Below, piece after piece: positions 7,718 through 16,842 of a stretch of DNA of 64,000 nt. The number at the start of each line of letters is the position of its first letter. Position 1 is the stretch's first letter. The DNA comes from Qipengyuania citrea. Its GTDB lineage: Bacteria; Pseudomonadota; Alphaproteobacteria; Sphingomonadales; Sphingomonadaceae. The stretch lies in the NCBI RefSeq assembly GCF_009828015.1, contig NZ_WTYG01000002.1, forward strand, positions 825,360 through 889,359. The letters run 5' to 3'. The notes under the pieces are model-generated. The model saw nothing but the letters and a program-made list of their open reading frames with translations, did no database searches and was not told the DNA's origin. Both the position numbers and the translations under genes were made by a program.

Positions 7718-10700
7718 ATGTCGCAACGTCACAAGGCCGGGGGTTCTGCGAACCTTGGCACGGTTCTCCAGCCACGAAATCTGCGTGACATCGGCTTGCT
7801 GGCGATCTGCTATTTCGTCGCGGGCTATATCGGCCTCTCACTGGCGGTGCCGCCGGGCTATGCGACGATCATCTGGCCCGCATCAGGCGTGGCGCTGTGT
7901 GCCCTGCTGCTGCGCGGCCCGGTTATCTGGCCCGGCATCTGGCTGGGGTCCTTCGCACTCAACGTCATGAACGGGTTCGACCGGGCCAATTTCGACAGTG
8001 CCGTGCCGATCATTGCCATCGCCGCGGTGGTGGCCGCCGCTGCAAGCATCCAGGCACTGGTTGGCCTGCGCCTGGCCCAGCGCTTCTCCGAAAGTATCGA
8101 GCTTTCGCGCCTGCGCCGGATGGGCATGGCGGTCTTGCTGGTGATCGCCCTGCCCTGTCTCATCGTCCCCACGATCGGGACGGGCACGCTTCTTGCGGCC
8201 GGCGCGATCGGTCCCGACATGGTGCTGGAGAACTGGCGTACCTGGTATATCGGCGATTTCTTCGGCGTGCTGCTGATCATCCCGATCCTCCTGCTGTCGC
8301 ATCGCTCGCCGGTCGAAGTGCGGTGGCACGACCGCTCACTGCAAGGCGCAAGCTCGCTGGTGGCGATCAGCCTGGTGACGACACTGCTGCTGACATTCTA
8401 CGCATGGCAGTTCATCTCGGAGCGGGAATACGGGCAAGCCGAAGCCAATTTCGTGGCGATCGCCGACGAGACCGACAATGCGCTGCGGTACCGCCTGCAG
8501 ATATACCAGCGTGCGCTAGAAGCCGGCGCAGCGTTCGTCGCCGTCAATGAAAGCGTGTCCCCGGCCGAGTGGCGCGAATATGTCGCCCAGCTCGACATGA
8601 CCCGCGCCTATCCGGGCATGCGCGGCTTCGGCACGTTCGAATTTGTGTCCGCAGACGACCTGCCCGCCTTCCGCGACAATTTCATTCGCGAGTTCGGCGA
8701 TCGCTTCGAAATCCATCCCGAAGTGATGCGCGACGAGCATTATGTCATCAACCGGATCGAGCCGCTGGAAAGCAACCTCGCCGCACTCGGCCTCGACCTC
8801 GCGTTCGAGGAAGGGCGCCGCGACGCGATCGCGCTATCGAGGACATCCGAGGAACCGGTGCTCACGCGTCCGATCGTGCTGGTGCAGGACGCAAAGCAGG
8901 GCGCGGGCTTCCTCCTGATGCGGCCCGTTTTCGACCGCGCCGGCGAACCGACCGGCAAATGGGTCTACGCCCCGGTCGTGGCGGAAGAGCTGGTCTCGGC
9001 GCTGACGCCCGGACAGGGCGATCAATTCGCGCTCGAGGTTTTCCACGGCGACGAGCCTGCCGCCGACGCTCTGCTGTTTTCGACCACGGCGAAGAATGCG
9101 GCGGCGAGATTTGTCGTGACGCGGACGGTCGAACTGGCAGGCCAGCCGATTTCACTGCGCTGGAGCAGCCTGACGCCCTTCGAACAGCGCAATTCGTCGA
9201 GCGCGCCGGCCTTGGTGCTGGGAAGCGGCATCCTGATCACGATCCTGCTGGGCCTGCTGCTCACGATATTCCTGCGCCGGGAAAGCGATGTCGTGCGCAA
9301 GGTCGAGGAAGCGACCGCCGAACTGGCAGAGCGCAACCGCATGCTCGAGATGGCCGAGGCAACCGCACATATCGGCCACTGGCACTTCGACCTGGTCAAT
9401 GAGGATATTCGCTGGTCGGACGAAGTGTTCCGGCTGCACGGACTGGCGCCCGAGGAAGCACCGCCGCTCGACCGGGCGTTCGAATTCTACCACCCGGAAG
9501 ATCGTCTGCGGGTCGAGGATACACTCGACCAGGCAATCGCGAGCGGCGAATCGTGCAGGTTCAAGGCGCGTATCCTGACCGCCGATGGCCAGACCAGGCA
9601 TGTCGAGGTGATCGGCCGGGTCGACACTTGCGAAGGAGGCGAAGCCAGCGCCCTGTTCGGCGTGATGATCGACCGTACGCCCGAGACCCTGATGCGCGAA
9701 CGCCTTACCGAGACGCTGGAAGAAGCCCGGGCGGCCGACAAGGCCAAGACCAGCTTTCTGGCCAATATGAGCCATGAAATCCGCACCCCGATGAACGGTG
9801 TGATCGGATTCACCGAGCTGGCGCTGAGCGAGGAAAAGGAACCGGCCCAGAAGCGGCGCCTCCAAATAATCGCTGATTCGGGCAACGCCATGCTCCGCCT
9901 GCTGAACGACCTGCTGGATTTTGCCAAGATCGAGGCCAAGCAGATGGCCATCGTCAGCGAGCCGACCGATCTGCGGCATACGCTGAGAAGCTGCCAGAGA
10001 TTGATGGAACCGGTCGCGCAATCGCAGGACCTGAAACTGAAACTCGACATCGATCCGGCGCTTCCGCCAATGGTTCTCGTCGACAAGATGCGCTTCCGCC
10101 AGATCGTGCTGAACCTTGTCGGCAATGCGCTGAAATTCACGATGGAAGGCGAAGTCACGATCGCGGCATCGGTGGCCAGGCGCGCGTCCGAGCCGGGTGA
10201 CAATATCGAGGTTACGGTGCGCGATACGGGCATCGGCATCGCTGCCGACCGGCTCGAAAGCATCTTCGAGAAATTCACCCAGGCTGACGATACGACGGCG
10301 AGACGCTTTGGCGGGACCGGCCTTGGTCTGCCGATCAGTGCGGAACTCGCCGAACTCATGGGCGGCGACTTGCGTGCCGAGAGCGAGCCGGGCGTGGGTT
10401 CCGCCTTCATCCTGTCGATCCCGCTCGAAGCCAGCGCTGCGCAGGTGGCGCAGCAGGCTGCGGAAGCGCCGTCCGGCGATTGCGGGCATGACGTGACGCT
10501 GCGTGTGCTGGTGGCCGAGGACAATCCGGTGAACCAGGAACTGACCATGGCGATGGTCGACAAGTCCGGACACGAATGCGAACTTGCACAGGATGGCCGC
10601 GAGGCGGTCGAGGCCGTGCTCAACGCCAAGCGCAACGGGAGCCCCTACGATCTGGTCCTGATGGATATGCAAATGCCCGAGATGGACGGGCTGGAAGCCA

Positions 10701-11218
10701 CCAGGGCGATCCGCGCGGCGGGTTTCGATGGCGACACCCTGCCCATTATCACGGTCACGGCCAATGCCTATGCCGACGACATCCAGCGTTGCAAGGCGGC
10801 CGGAATGCAGGCGCACCTCGCCAAGCCGCTGCGCCTGAAAGACCTGTGCGCCGCAATCGCGCACTGGTCGTCGCGTGTGGTAATCGAGCCGCGCAGCGAA
10901 GAAAATGCGATCGAAGAGGAAACCGATCCACGTTTGCGCATTATGTTCGATGAACGAAAGACCGCTGCGCTCGATGCGCTGGCTTCAGCGCTTGGCGAAA
11001 ACGAAATTACCGAAGATCGGAAGAAGGAGGTAGCCAGCCTGTTGCACCAGATAGCCGGGGTCGCCGGTTATTTCGGACAAGCAGCGCTTGGCGAAACATG
11101 CCGTGAGTATGAACGGAAGATCCTCGCATCCCAGACCGATCGGGACAGCCGCGAACTGATGGAAACCATTCGCGGGCAGATATCGACGGTCGCGGCTGGC
11201 GCTTCGGCGGAAAGCTGA
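7718..11218 (+). CDS. Hybrid sensor histidine kinase (MASE1-CHASE-PAS-HisKA-HATPase-REC-Hpt)
   Basis: A 1166-residue membrane sensor carrying a whole phosphorelay. Residues ~20-230 form a multi-helix MASE1-type region (IIWPASGVALCALLL), ~240-490 a CHASE-type extracytoplasmic sensor, and ~498-518 a further membrane helix. A PAS domain (~540-660, IGHWHFDLVNEDIRWSDEVF) precedes HisKA with H686 (NMSHEIRTPMNG), the HATPase (DTGIGI, FGGTGLGL), a receiver with D983 (LVLMDMQMPEMDG) and a C-terminal Hpt-like helix bundle with H1110 (LLHQIAGVAGYFG). A TTG at 7643 opens a longer frame, but the ATG at 7718 begins the conserved part. It lies 97 nt before a lone receiver and the polysaccharide genes, so it probably signals to them through that receiver. 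The ligand is unknown. Confidence 0.9.
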   Translation: MSQRHKAGGSANLGTVLQPRNLRDIGLLAICYFVAGYIGLSLAVPPGYATIIWPASGVALCALLLRGPVIWPGIWLGSFALNVMNGFDRANFDSAVPIIAIAAVVAAAASIQALVGLRLAQRFSESIELSRLRRMGMAVLLVIALPCLIVPTIGTGTLLAAGAIGPDMVLENWRTWYIGDFFGVLLIIPILLLSHRSPVEVRWHDRSLQGASSLVAISLVTTLLLTFYAWQFISEREYGQAEANFVAIADETDNALRYRLQIYQRALEAGAAFVAVNESVSPAEWREYVAQLDMTRAYPGMRGFGTFEFVSADDLPAFRDNFIREFGDRFEIHPEVMRDEHYVINRIEPLESNLAALGLDLAFEEGRRDAIALSRTSEEPVLTRPIVLVQDAKQGAGFLLMRPVFDRAGEPTGKWVYAPVVAEELVSALTPGQGDQFALEVFHGDEPAADALLFSTTAKNAAARFVVTRTVELAGQPISLRWSSLTPFEQRNSSSAPALVLGSGILITILLGLLLTIFLRRESDVVRKVEEATAELAERNRMLEMAEATAHIGHWHFDLVNEDIRWSDEVFRLHGLAPEEAPPLDRAFEFYHPEDRLRVEDTLDQAIASGESCRFKARILTADGQTRHVEVIGRVDTCEGGEASALFGVMIDRTPETLMRERLTETLEEARAADKAKTSFLANMSHEIRTPMNGVIGFTELALSEEKEPAQKRRLQIIADSGNAMLRLLNDLLDFAKIEAKQMAIVSEPTDLRHTLRSCQRLMEPVAQSQDLKLKLDIDPALPPMVLVDKMRFRQIVLNLVGNALKFTMEGEVTIAASVARRASEPGDNIEVTVRDTGIGIAADRLESIFEKFTQADDTTARRFGGTGLGLPISAELAELMGGDLRAESEPGVGSAFILSIPLEASAAQVAQQAAEAPSGDCGHDVTLRVLVAEDNPVNQELTMAMVDKSGHECELAQDGREAVEAVLNAKRNGSPYDLVLMDMQMPEMDGLEATRAIRAAGFDGDTLPIITVTANAYADDIQRCKAAGMQAHLAKPLRLKDLCAAIAHWSSRVVIEPRSEENAIEEETDPRLRIMFDERKTAALDALASALGENEITEDRKKEVASLLHQIAGVAGYFGQAALGETCREYERKILASQTDRDSRELMETIRGQISTVAAGASAES

Positions 11219-11315
11219 GCACTGCGAGGTTCTACGCATGGCCCGCCGCGGGAAACATGCCTTAGAATTGCCTTAATAATCATTCCTTATCCAATGAACG
11301 AGCCTGGAGCGATAG

Positions 11316-11678
11316 ATGGCCGAAATACTGATTGCCGATGACGACCCCATTCTTGTCGAAATACTGAAGTTTCGGCTCGAGGGTGCGGGCCATTCGGTGT
11401 CGGTCGTCAAGGACGGCGAGGAGGCATTGGCGATGGTGCAGTCCGGCGCGCCGCAGCTGATCGTGCTCGATTCTATGATGCCGATCCTCTCCGGTCCGGA
11501 GGTCCTTGCCCAGCTCAAATCCGATGAAGCGGTGCGCGACATCCCGGTGGTGATGCTGACCGCGCGCGACAGCGAGGCCGATATCGTCGCCGGGTTGAAA
11601 GGCGGCGCGGCCGAGTATCTGACCAAACCGTTCATCCCGCAGGAATTGCTCGTCCGCATCGAAGGCCTGCTCGGGTAA
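11316..11678 (+). CDS. Stand-alone response regulator receiver
   Basis: A 120-residue receiver domain with no output domain. The acidic pocket DDD is at residues 8-10, the phosphoacceptor D52 in LIVLDSMMP, the T/S position in VVMLTARDS and the conserved K in YLTKPF. It follows the hybrid kinase and precedes the YaiO-like gene by 5 nt. It may take phosphate from the Hpt domain of the kinase and act by protein contact, perhaps on the glycosyltransferase complex; that link rests on gene order. Confidence 0.9.
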   Translation: MAEILIADDDPILVEILKFRLEGAGHSVSVVKDGEEALAMVQSGAPQLIVLDSMMPILSGPEVLAQLKSDEAVRDIPVVMLTARDSEADIVAGLKGGAAEYLTKPFIPQELLVRIEGLLG

Positions 11679-11683
11679 TCCCT

Positions 11684-12814
11684 GTGGCCGGGGCCCGTAT
11701 CCTTGTCGCCGCATCGGCCCTCATGGCGGCGCCGCTCGCCGCACAGCAACCGCTCGAAACGCGCAGCGAACAGGTGGAAGCCGCCGAGGCTGCGCGTTCC
11801 GCGAGCGACTTTGCGGAAGCACGGCGATTACTGCGCAGCCTGCTTGCCGACGCACCCGGCGATGCCGACCTGCTTCGCCGCCTCGCCATGACCGAGGCGG
11901 GCGATGGCAATCTGGACGAGGCTCTGGCGCTGGTCGAGCGGGCTTCCCAGCGCGCGCCTGCCGACCTCGATGTCGCGTTGGCGCGCGCCTATATCCTTTT
12001 CTGGAACGGGCAGTACGACGCGGCCGAACAGGCCGTGGCCGGTATCGCCGCGCGGGCGCCCGACTATCCCGACCTCGCCCCGCTACAGGCGAATCTGCGG
12101 CGCCAGCGCGATGCAGGCGACCTTCGCCTGCGCGTGCTGTCGGCGTCCGCGAGCGTTTCCGATATCGCATTCGACAATCGCGGCAGCCAGACCTGGACCA
12201 GCCAGAATGTGGCCGTCGCGTTCGACGTGTCACAACGCTCTTCGATCACGCTCGCCCTCGCCCAAGAGGATCGCAATACCAAGGACACCCGCCTGTCGGC
12301 GCGCATCGACCGGCGGATCGGCACCGGTTTCGTTTATATCGCTGCCAGCACTGTTCCCGATGCAGACTTCCAGGAACGCTGGAGCCTTGCGGCGGGCGGC
12401 GAGGACCGGATTTCAGAACGCCTCACGGCGATCCTCGATACGCGTATCGCCGAATATGAAACGGGAACTATCCTCGCGCTGCAGCCGGGCCTGCGGTTCG
12501 ATCTGGACGATGATTTCTCGCTGACTGCACGCGCGATCAATATCTTCGGAGGCGGCGACAGCTATCGGCTGGGCGGTTCCGCGCGGCTCGACTACCGCGC
12601 CGACAGCGGTCTGGCCCTGTTTGCGATCGCTGCGAGCTATCCCGATGTCGAAGCCGACGGCGTCAGGCAGTTGCGCAGCGGTGCGCTTGGCGTGGCCGTT
12701 CCGCTGTCCGACCGCTTCACCCTGTCGGGCGCGACCAGCTACGAAGACCGCGAGAACAGCTATCGCCGCCTGTCCGGGACCCTGGCGTTGTCATACAGGT
12801 TCGGCACCCCATGA
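11684..12814 (+). CDS. YaiO-like outer-membrane beta-barrel protein with N-terminal TPRs
   Basis: A 376-residue exported protein. The GTG start gives a clean signal peptide (ILVAASALMAAPLAAQQ). Residues ~30-145 are TPR-like helices (SDFAEARRLLRSLLADAPGD, GNLDEALALVERASQRAPAD), and ~150-376 alternate like beta-barrel strands, ending in an aromatic strand (LSGTLALSYRFGTP). This matches the YaiO family, found beside polysaccharide synthases and thought to act in export. It overlaps the HEAT gene by ATGA. Barrel and TPR parts are clear; the exported polymer is unknown. Confidence 0.75.
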   Translation: MAGARILVAASALMAAPLAAQQPLETRSEQVEAAEAARSASDFAEARRLLRSLLADAPGDADLLRRLAMTEAGDGNLDEALALVERASQRAPADLDVALARAYILFWNGQYDAAEQAVAGIAARAPDYPDLAPLQANLRRQRDAGDLRLRVLSASASVSDIAFDNRGSQTWTSQNVAVAFDVSQRSSITLALAQEDRNTKDTRLSARIDRRIGTGFVYIAASTVPDADFQERWSLAAGGEDRISERLTAILDTRIAEYETGTILALQPGLRFDLDDDFSLTARAINIFGGGDSYRLGGSARLDYRADSGLALFAIAASYPDVEADGVRQLRSGALGVAVPLSDRFTLSGATSYEDRENSYRRLSGTLALSYRFGTP

Positions 12815-13788
12815 TCGGGTACGGCCAGGTGGTGACCGGGACGACGTTCCTCGCCGCGGCGATCGTGGTGGTATTCCTCATTCTCGTCCTGCGCCGCTAC
12901 CTTGCAGAACGCTCGAAGGCGCAGCGCGATGAGCGCGATGCCGCCATTACTCGCAATTACCTCCACCGGGTGGCCGGGCACAGGGTGGACGATAGCGCCA
13001 GGTGGAGCCGCAGCGTCAGGCTCGCCGCGGTAACCCGCATCCTGCCGCTGCTGAAGGGCGGCGAAAGGGCGCGTCTGCTGCAGATTGCCGAACTCGACGG
13101 GGTGCTGGCCGAAACCCTGCGGCGCTCGCACAGCATGTTTCGCGCAGAACGGATTTCCGCCATCCATTTCCTGCAGCGGTTCGGAAGCGAGGTCTGCGTG
13201 GCCCGCCTGCGCCAGCTCATGGCGCATGATTCCAGTTCCCGCGTGCAGCTCGAAGCGGCATTCGCGCTTGCCGCGAACAACGCGCTGCCGCCGCCTCGGG
13301 AAAGCCTGCGCATCCTGAATGCGCTTTCCCGGCAACCGACACGGCTCGATGTCGCGCTGCTGCGCGCGACGGCCCCGCTCTACCCCGCGCAGATGGTCCT
13401 TCTCCTCGAAGACGACTTGCCGAGCGAATGGCGCGCGCAGATCATCGACGCGCTTGGCTGGTCGGGCGACATGGGGACCATCGACCTGCTCGAGCGTGCC
13501 GCAGCAGATCCCGACCCCGAAATTCGCCGCGCAGCGCTGCGCGCCTCCGCTAAGCTCGGCCATCCGGCGGCCGAACGCTGGATCCTGCCCGCGCTGAACG
13601 ATCCGATCACGTCGGTCCGCCTGCAGGCGATCGCGGCGAGCGTCTCGCTTGGCCTGCGCAGTGCCCTACCCGATCTGACGGCGATGCGGAGCGATGAAGA
13701 ACTCTGGATCCGCTTGCGCGTCGAACAGGCCTTCGACAGGCTCGCGCCCGAACAGAACGCGGCCCTGCCCAGGGACGGTGCCCGATGA
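12811..13788 (+). CDS. Membrane-anchored HEAT-repeat protein
   Basis: A 325-residue protein with one N-terminal membrane helix (TTFLAAAIVVVFLILVLRRYL, ~11-31) followed by helical repeats with the HEAT look (RAERISAIHFLQRFGSEVCV, GDMGTIDLLERAAADPDPEI, ALNDPITSVRLQAIAASVSL). Its start overlaps yaiO-like by 4 nt and its end overlaps the glycosyltransferase by 4 nt, so all three are probably made together. A scaffold joining the inner-membrane synthase to periplasmic or outer-membrane parts is plausible; the side of the membrane the repeats face cannot be told with certainty. Confidence 0.75.
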   Translation: MIGYGQVVTGTTFLAAAIVVVFLILVLRRYLAERSKAQRDERDAAITRNYLHRVAGHRVDDSARWSRSVRLAAVTRILPLLKGGERARLLQIAELDGVLAETLRRSHSMFRAERISAIHFLQRFGSEVCVARLRQLMAHDSSSRVQLEAAFALAANNALPPPRESLRILNALSRQPTRLDVALLRATAPLYPAQMVLLLEDDLPSEWRAQIIDALGWSGDMGTIDLLERAAADPDPEIRRAALRASAKLGHPAAERWILPALNDPITSVRLQAIAASVSLGLRSALPDLTAMRSDEELWIRLRVEQAFDRLAPEQNAALPRDGAR

Positions 13789-15212
13789 GTTGGGAACAGT
13801 TTCAGATCCTGGCCGCGAACGGAATCATGTGGGTCGCCTTCGCATGCTTCATCATCGTTGCACTGCGCAACGGGATCAGCCTCATCCAGTTGCTGATCGC
13901 GGCATGGGTCTTCGTGACCCGCGTCCGGCCGAGCGAAGGCGCCCGCGACCTGTGGCACCGCTATGCCGATCTCGCCCTGCCGATCACCGTCATTGCACCT
14001 GCATTCAACGAAGAACTGTCGATCGTGCAGAGCACCAAGGCGCTGCTCGCGCTGGAATATCCCGAACACGAAGTCATCGTGGTCAACGACGGGTCATCGG
14101 ATTCAACGCTGGACGTGCTGATCGAAGCGTTCGGCATGGAGGAAACCCAACGCACGCAAATTGCCGCGCTACAGGTTACGGAGGTCTACCGGACTTTCCA
14201 TTCGCGTCGGTACCCGAACCTGCTCGTGGTGGACAAGGAGAACGGCCGCAAGGCCGATGCCGCAAACGCCGGGATCGGTTTTGCGCGCACGCCGCTGGTG
14301 TGCATCATCGACGCCGATTCGATCATCGAACCCGACGGACTGCTGCGCGCAGCCGAGCCCTTCATGTATGACGACGGGCGGCTGGTCGCGGTCGGCGGGG
14401 CAATTCGCATAGCCAATGGCTGCACCATTCGCGGCGGTTCGCTGCAGAAGATCGGCATTGCCGACACCATGGTCCCCCGCTTCCAGGTTGTGGAATATCT
14501 GCGCGCCTTCCTGATGAACCGCGTCGCCAATGCGCATATGAACACGCTGATGCTCATCTCGGGCGCGTTCGGCCTGTTCCGCCGCTCCACGCTCGTCGAA
14601 ATGGGGGGATATCGCCACGATACCGTGGGCGAGGACCTCGAACTGGTGGTCCGCATGCACCGCCACATGCGCGATCAGAAGCGCGACTACCGGATCGACT
14701 TCGTGCCCGATATTGTCTGCTGGACCGAAGCACCCGCTGAACTCGACGGCCTCGACAACCAGCGGGCCCGTTGGCAGCAGGGCGCGCTGGAAACGCTGCA
14801 GCGCCATCGCGGGATGATCCTCAACCCGCGCTATGGCCGCATCGGCCTGCTGGCCATGCCGCAAATCGTGCTCGAGGACATTTTCGGACCACCGGCCGAA
14901 CTGCTCGGCTATCTCGTCCTGCCCGCCGCAGCGCTGCTGGGCCTGCTCGATCCGATGATGGCCGTCGCCTTTTTCTTCGTATCGGTCGTTTTCGGCTGCG
15001 TACTCAGCCTCGGGACGCTGGCGCTGGAGGAACAACAGCTGCGGCGGACGCCGAATGCGAAGGATCTGCTACGACTGGGCGCCGCTGCGGTCCTCGAGAA
15101 TTTCGGCTACCGTCAGATCAATCTCTGGTACCGCATGGCCGGCATCCGCCGCTACTTCCGCAACGACACGTCCTGGGCGGCGGTACCCCGCGTGGGCCTC
15201 GGCAAGAGCTGA
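13785..15212 (+). CDS. Processive family 2 glycosyltransferase (polysaccharide synthase-like)
   Basis: A 475-residue membrane glycosyltransferase. A membrane helix (~12-42) is followed by the GT-A domain: VVNDGSSDS, the DxD-type ADS in IIDADSIIE, GED as the likely catalytic base region, and Q-R-A-R-W, the QxxRW motif of processive synthases such as PgaC, cellulose and hyaluronan synthases. Two or three helices follow (~370-420). It is the last gene of a tight operon with a YaiO-like barrel and a HEAT protein, controlled perhaps by the kinase and receiver upstream. Synthesis of a beta-linked exopolysaccharide is likely; the sugar cannot be read from sequence. Confidence 0.85.
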   Translation: MSWEQFQILAANGIMWVAFACFIIVALRNGISLIQLLIAAWVFVTRVRPSEGARDLWHRYADLALPITVIAPAFNEELSIVQSTKALLALEYPEHEVIVVNDGSSDSTLDVLIEAFGMEETQRTQIAALQVTEVYRTFHSRRYPNLLVVDKENGRKADAANAGIGFARTPLVCIIDADSIIEPDGLLRAAEPFMYDDGRLVAVGGAIRIANGCTIRGGSLQKIGIADTMVPRFQVVEYLRAFLMNRVANAHMNTLMLISGAFGLFRRSTLVEMGGYRHDTVGEDLELVVRMHRHMRDQKRDYRIDFVPDIVCWTEAPAELDGLDNQRARWQQGALETLQRHRGMILNPRYGRIGLLAMPQIVLEDIFGPPAELLGYLVLPAAALLGLLDPMMAVAFFFVSVVFGCVLSLGTLALEEQQLRRTPNAKDLLRLGAAAVLENFGYRQINLWYRMAGIRRYFRNDTSWAAVPRVGLGKS

Positions 15213-15229
15213 GCCTGGTCGCCTGGCGG

Positions 15230-15991
15230 TTACACCGCGACAAGACCAAGCGCCTTGGCCCCCATCCACAGGCCCATGCCGATCATGAACAGGTTCTCGG
15301 TCAGCGAAACGAAACCGAGCGGGACATTGCTGTTGCCCCCCACGCAGGCGCATTTGAGCTCGCGCTTGTCGACATAGACGGCCTTGAACACGCTCACCGC
15401 GCCGACCGTGCCGATGAACAGCGCAACGGGGACCGAGATGATCGGCAGCACATGCGCCACCATCAGGATACCTGCGAGCGCTTCGCCGAAGGGATAGATA
15501 TATCCGTAGCGAACCCACCGGCGTGCAAGCAGGTCGTAATTCAGGAACATGGTCGAAAAGCTGCGCAGATCCTGTAGCTTCTGGATGGCGAGCAGCGCCA
15601 TCGAAAGGCTGACGAACCATTCCGCCGCCTGCACGGTGAAAACCGTTTCGAAGACATACCAGCTGATCGCCAAGGCGAGCATAAAAGCGACGCCGAATAT
15701 GGCGAGAACCGGCTGGTAGCTGGTCTCGCCCTCTTCGGGCTGGCTGCGGGACTTGCCCAAATATTCGCGCAGGTCGTCGTAGCCACCGATCCGCTGCCCA
15801 TCGATAAAGGTCTGCGGCGTGGTCGCGACATCGTGCTCGGTCTTGAAGGCATCGGTTTGGGCGCGCGTCTCGAGATGGTGATCCTCGACAGCGAAGCCCT
15901 CGCGCTTCAGCAGGTCGACCGTCTTCAGGCCATAGGGGCAAAGATGGTCCGGCATCACCATCCGGTAGACTGTCGCGGTCTTAGTGTTCAC
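15230..15991 (-). CDS. Glutaredoxin-MauE/DoxX-like membrane fusion protein
   Basis: A 253-residue fusion. Residues 1-80 form a glutaredoxin fold with a single-cysteine CPYG site (MPDHLCPYGLKT), the cis-proline TTPQ and the GGYDD helix start. Residues ~90-250 have four to five membrane helices of the MauE/DoxX type, with a KCACVGG loop of paired cysteines. MauE-like proteins move redox equivalents for thiol maturation across the membrane. It ends the leftward copper operon and overlaps the DUF411 gene by 4 nt, so it may keep copper-handling cysteines in the right state. That role is inferred from context. Confidence 0.75.
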   Translation of the reverse strand: MNTKTATVYRMVMPDHLCPYGLKTVDLLKREGFAVEDHHLETRAQTDAFKTEHDVATTPQTFIDGQRIGGYDDLREYLGKSRSQPEEGETSYQPVLAIFGVAFMLALAISWYVFETVFTVQAAEWFVSLSMALLAIQKLQDLRSFSTMFLNYDLLARRWVRYGYIYPFGEALAGILMVAHVLPIISVPVALFIGTVGAVSVFKAVYVDKRELKCACVGGNSNVPLGFVSLTENLFMIGMGLWMGAKALGLVAV

Positions 15992-16467
15992 GAGGCGCCG
16001 CCCGGATAGCTGGACCAGACCTTGCGGCCATCAGGCCCGAAAGCGATGACCTGGTAGGCCTGCCGGTGATCGCCATGTTCCATACCCGGCGATCCGACGG
16101 GCATGCCTGCGACCGCGAGCCCGGCAACGCCCTCGGGGCGTTCCGCCAGCAGGCGTTCGATATCGGCGACGGGCACATGCCCTTCGATCACATAGCCATC
16201 GACGACAGCGGTATGGCACGAAAGCAGATCCGCGGGCACGCCGTGTGCGGCTTTCACCGCTGCCATATCGGGATGACTGACCGCCTCGACATCGTGTACC
16301 CCGCCGCGCTCTAAATGCCCGGCCCAGGCGAGGCAGCAGCCGCAATTGGCATCGCGGTACATGGTCAGGCTGGCCGCCTGGGCAGCGCAGGCGGTCAATG
16401 CCGCCACCAGAGCGAGCGAACCCGCCAGCGTCCGGCGAGAAAGCGCCGATCCGAGCGATGAAATCAT
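15988..16467 (-). CDS. DUF411 periplasmic metal-binding protein
   Basis: A 159-residue exported protein with signal peptide (LAGSLALVAALTACAAQAA). The mature N-terminus holds MYRDANCGCCLAW, the cysteine motif of DUF411, and later SCHTAVVDGYVIEGHVP and GMPVGSPGMEHG, both typical of the family. DUF411 proteins accompany copper genes and are thought to bind or pass copper in the periplasm. It overlaps the Grx-MauE gene by ATGA and lies between it and csoR. Confidence 0.85.
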   Translation of the reverse strand: MISSLGSALSRRTLAGSLALVAALTACAAQAASLTMYRDANCGCCLAWAGHLERGGVHDVEAVSHPDMAAVKAAHGVPADLLSCHTAVVDGYVIEGHVPVADIERLLAERPEGVAGLAVAGMPVGSPGMEHGDHRQAYQVIAFGPDGRKVWSSYPGGAS

Positions 16468-16495
16468 GTGTGTTCTCCTTGGTTTCGAACCGCGC

Positions 16496-16768
16496 TCACC
16501 GTTTCGCCTTTTCGAACAGCGTCACCAGTTCCTCGAACTTTTCGCGCTGGTCGTCGGCATTGCCGCTGGCGATGGCCTCGGCGACGCAGCAGGCGGCGTG
16601 ATCCTTCAGGACCTGCGTTTCCACCTTTGCCAGCGCAGACTTGATCGCCTGGATCTGGTGCAGGATGTCGATGCAATAGCGATCGTCCTCGACCATCTGG
16701 GCGACGCCGCGAACCTGACCCGCAATGCGGTTGAGCCGGTTGATCCCTGCCTTTTTCGCTTCGGCCAT
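16496..16768 (-). CDS. csoR: CsoR-family copper-sensing repressor
   Basis: A 90-residue all-helical regulator (INRLNRIAGQVRGVAQMVED). Cys32, His57 and Cys61 have the C-x24-H-x3-C spacing of Cu(I)-binding CsoR, whereas FrmR- or RcnR-type members use other ligands. Binding of Cu(I) should release it from DNA. It is divergent from copA and precedes the DUF411 and Grx-MauE genes. A G/C-tract dyad lies 18 nt upstream of its start, overlapping its own probable -10 box. Confidence 0.85.
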   Translation of the reverse strand: MAEAKKAGINRLNRIAGQVRGVAQMVEDDRYCIDILHQIQAIKSALAKVETQVLKDHAACCVAEAIASGNADDQREKFEELVTLFEKAKR

Positions 16769-16785
16769 TCCATCGTCCTGTCAAA

Positions 16786-16802
16786 ATACCCTATGGGGGT
16801 AT
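16786..16802. promoter_or_regulatory. CsoR-type operator
   Basis: ATACCC (16786-16791) and GGGTAT (16797-16802) form a perfect 6-bp dyad with a G-rich centre, the AT-flanked C/G-tract layout known for CsoR/RcnR operators. On the minus strand a promoter TTGAAC (16821-16826) - 17 bp - TATACC (16798-16803) leads to csoR, and its -10 overlaps the operator, so bound CsoR would block its own transcription and probably copA. Confidence 0.65.
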
Positions 16803-16842
16803 ATATCGGTTCGACCGCAGGTTCAATTGGAAGCAGTTTCGC

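Noticed and set aside
9152..10864. 570-codon leftward frame opposite the hybrid kinase
   Set aside because: Shadow of the kinase/receiver region, no motifs and no ribosome site.
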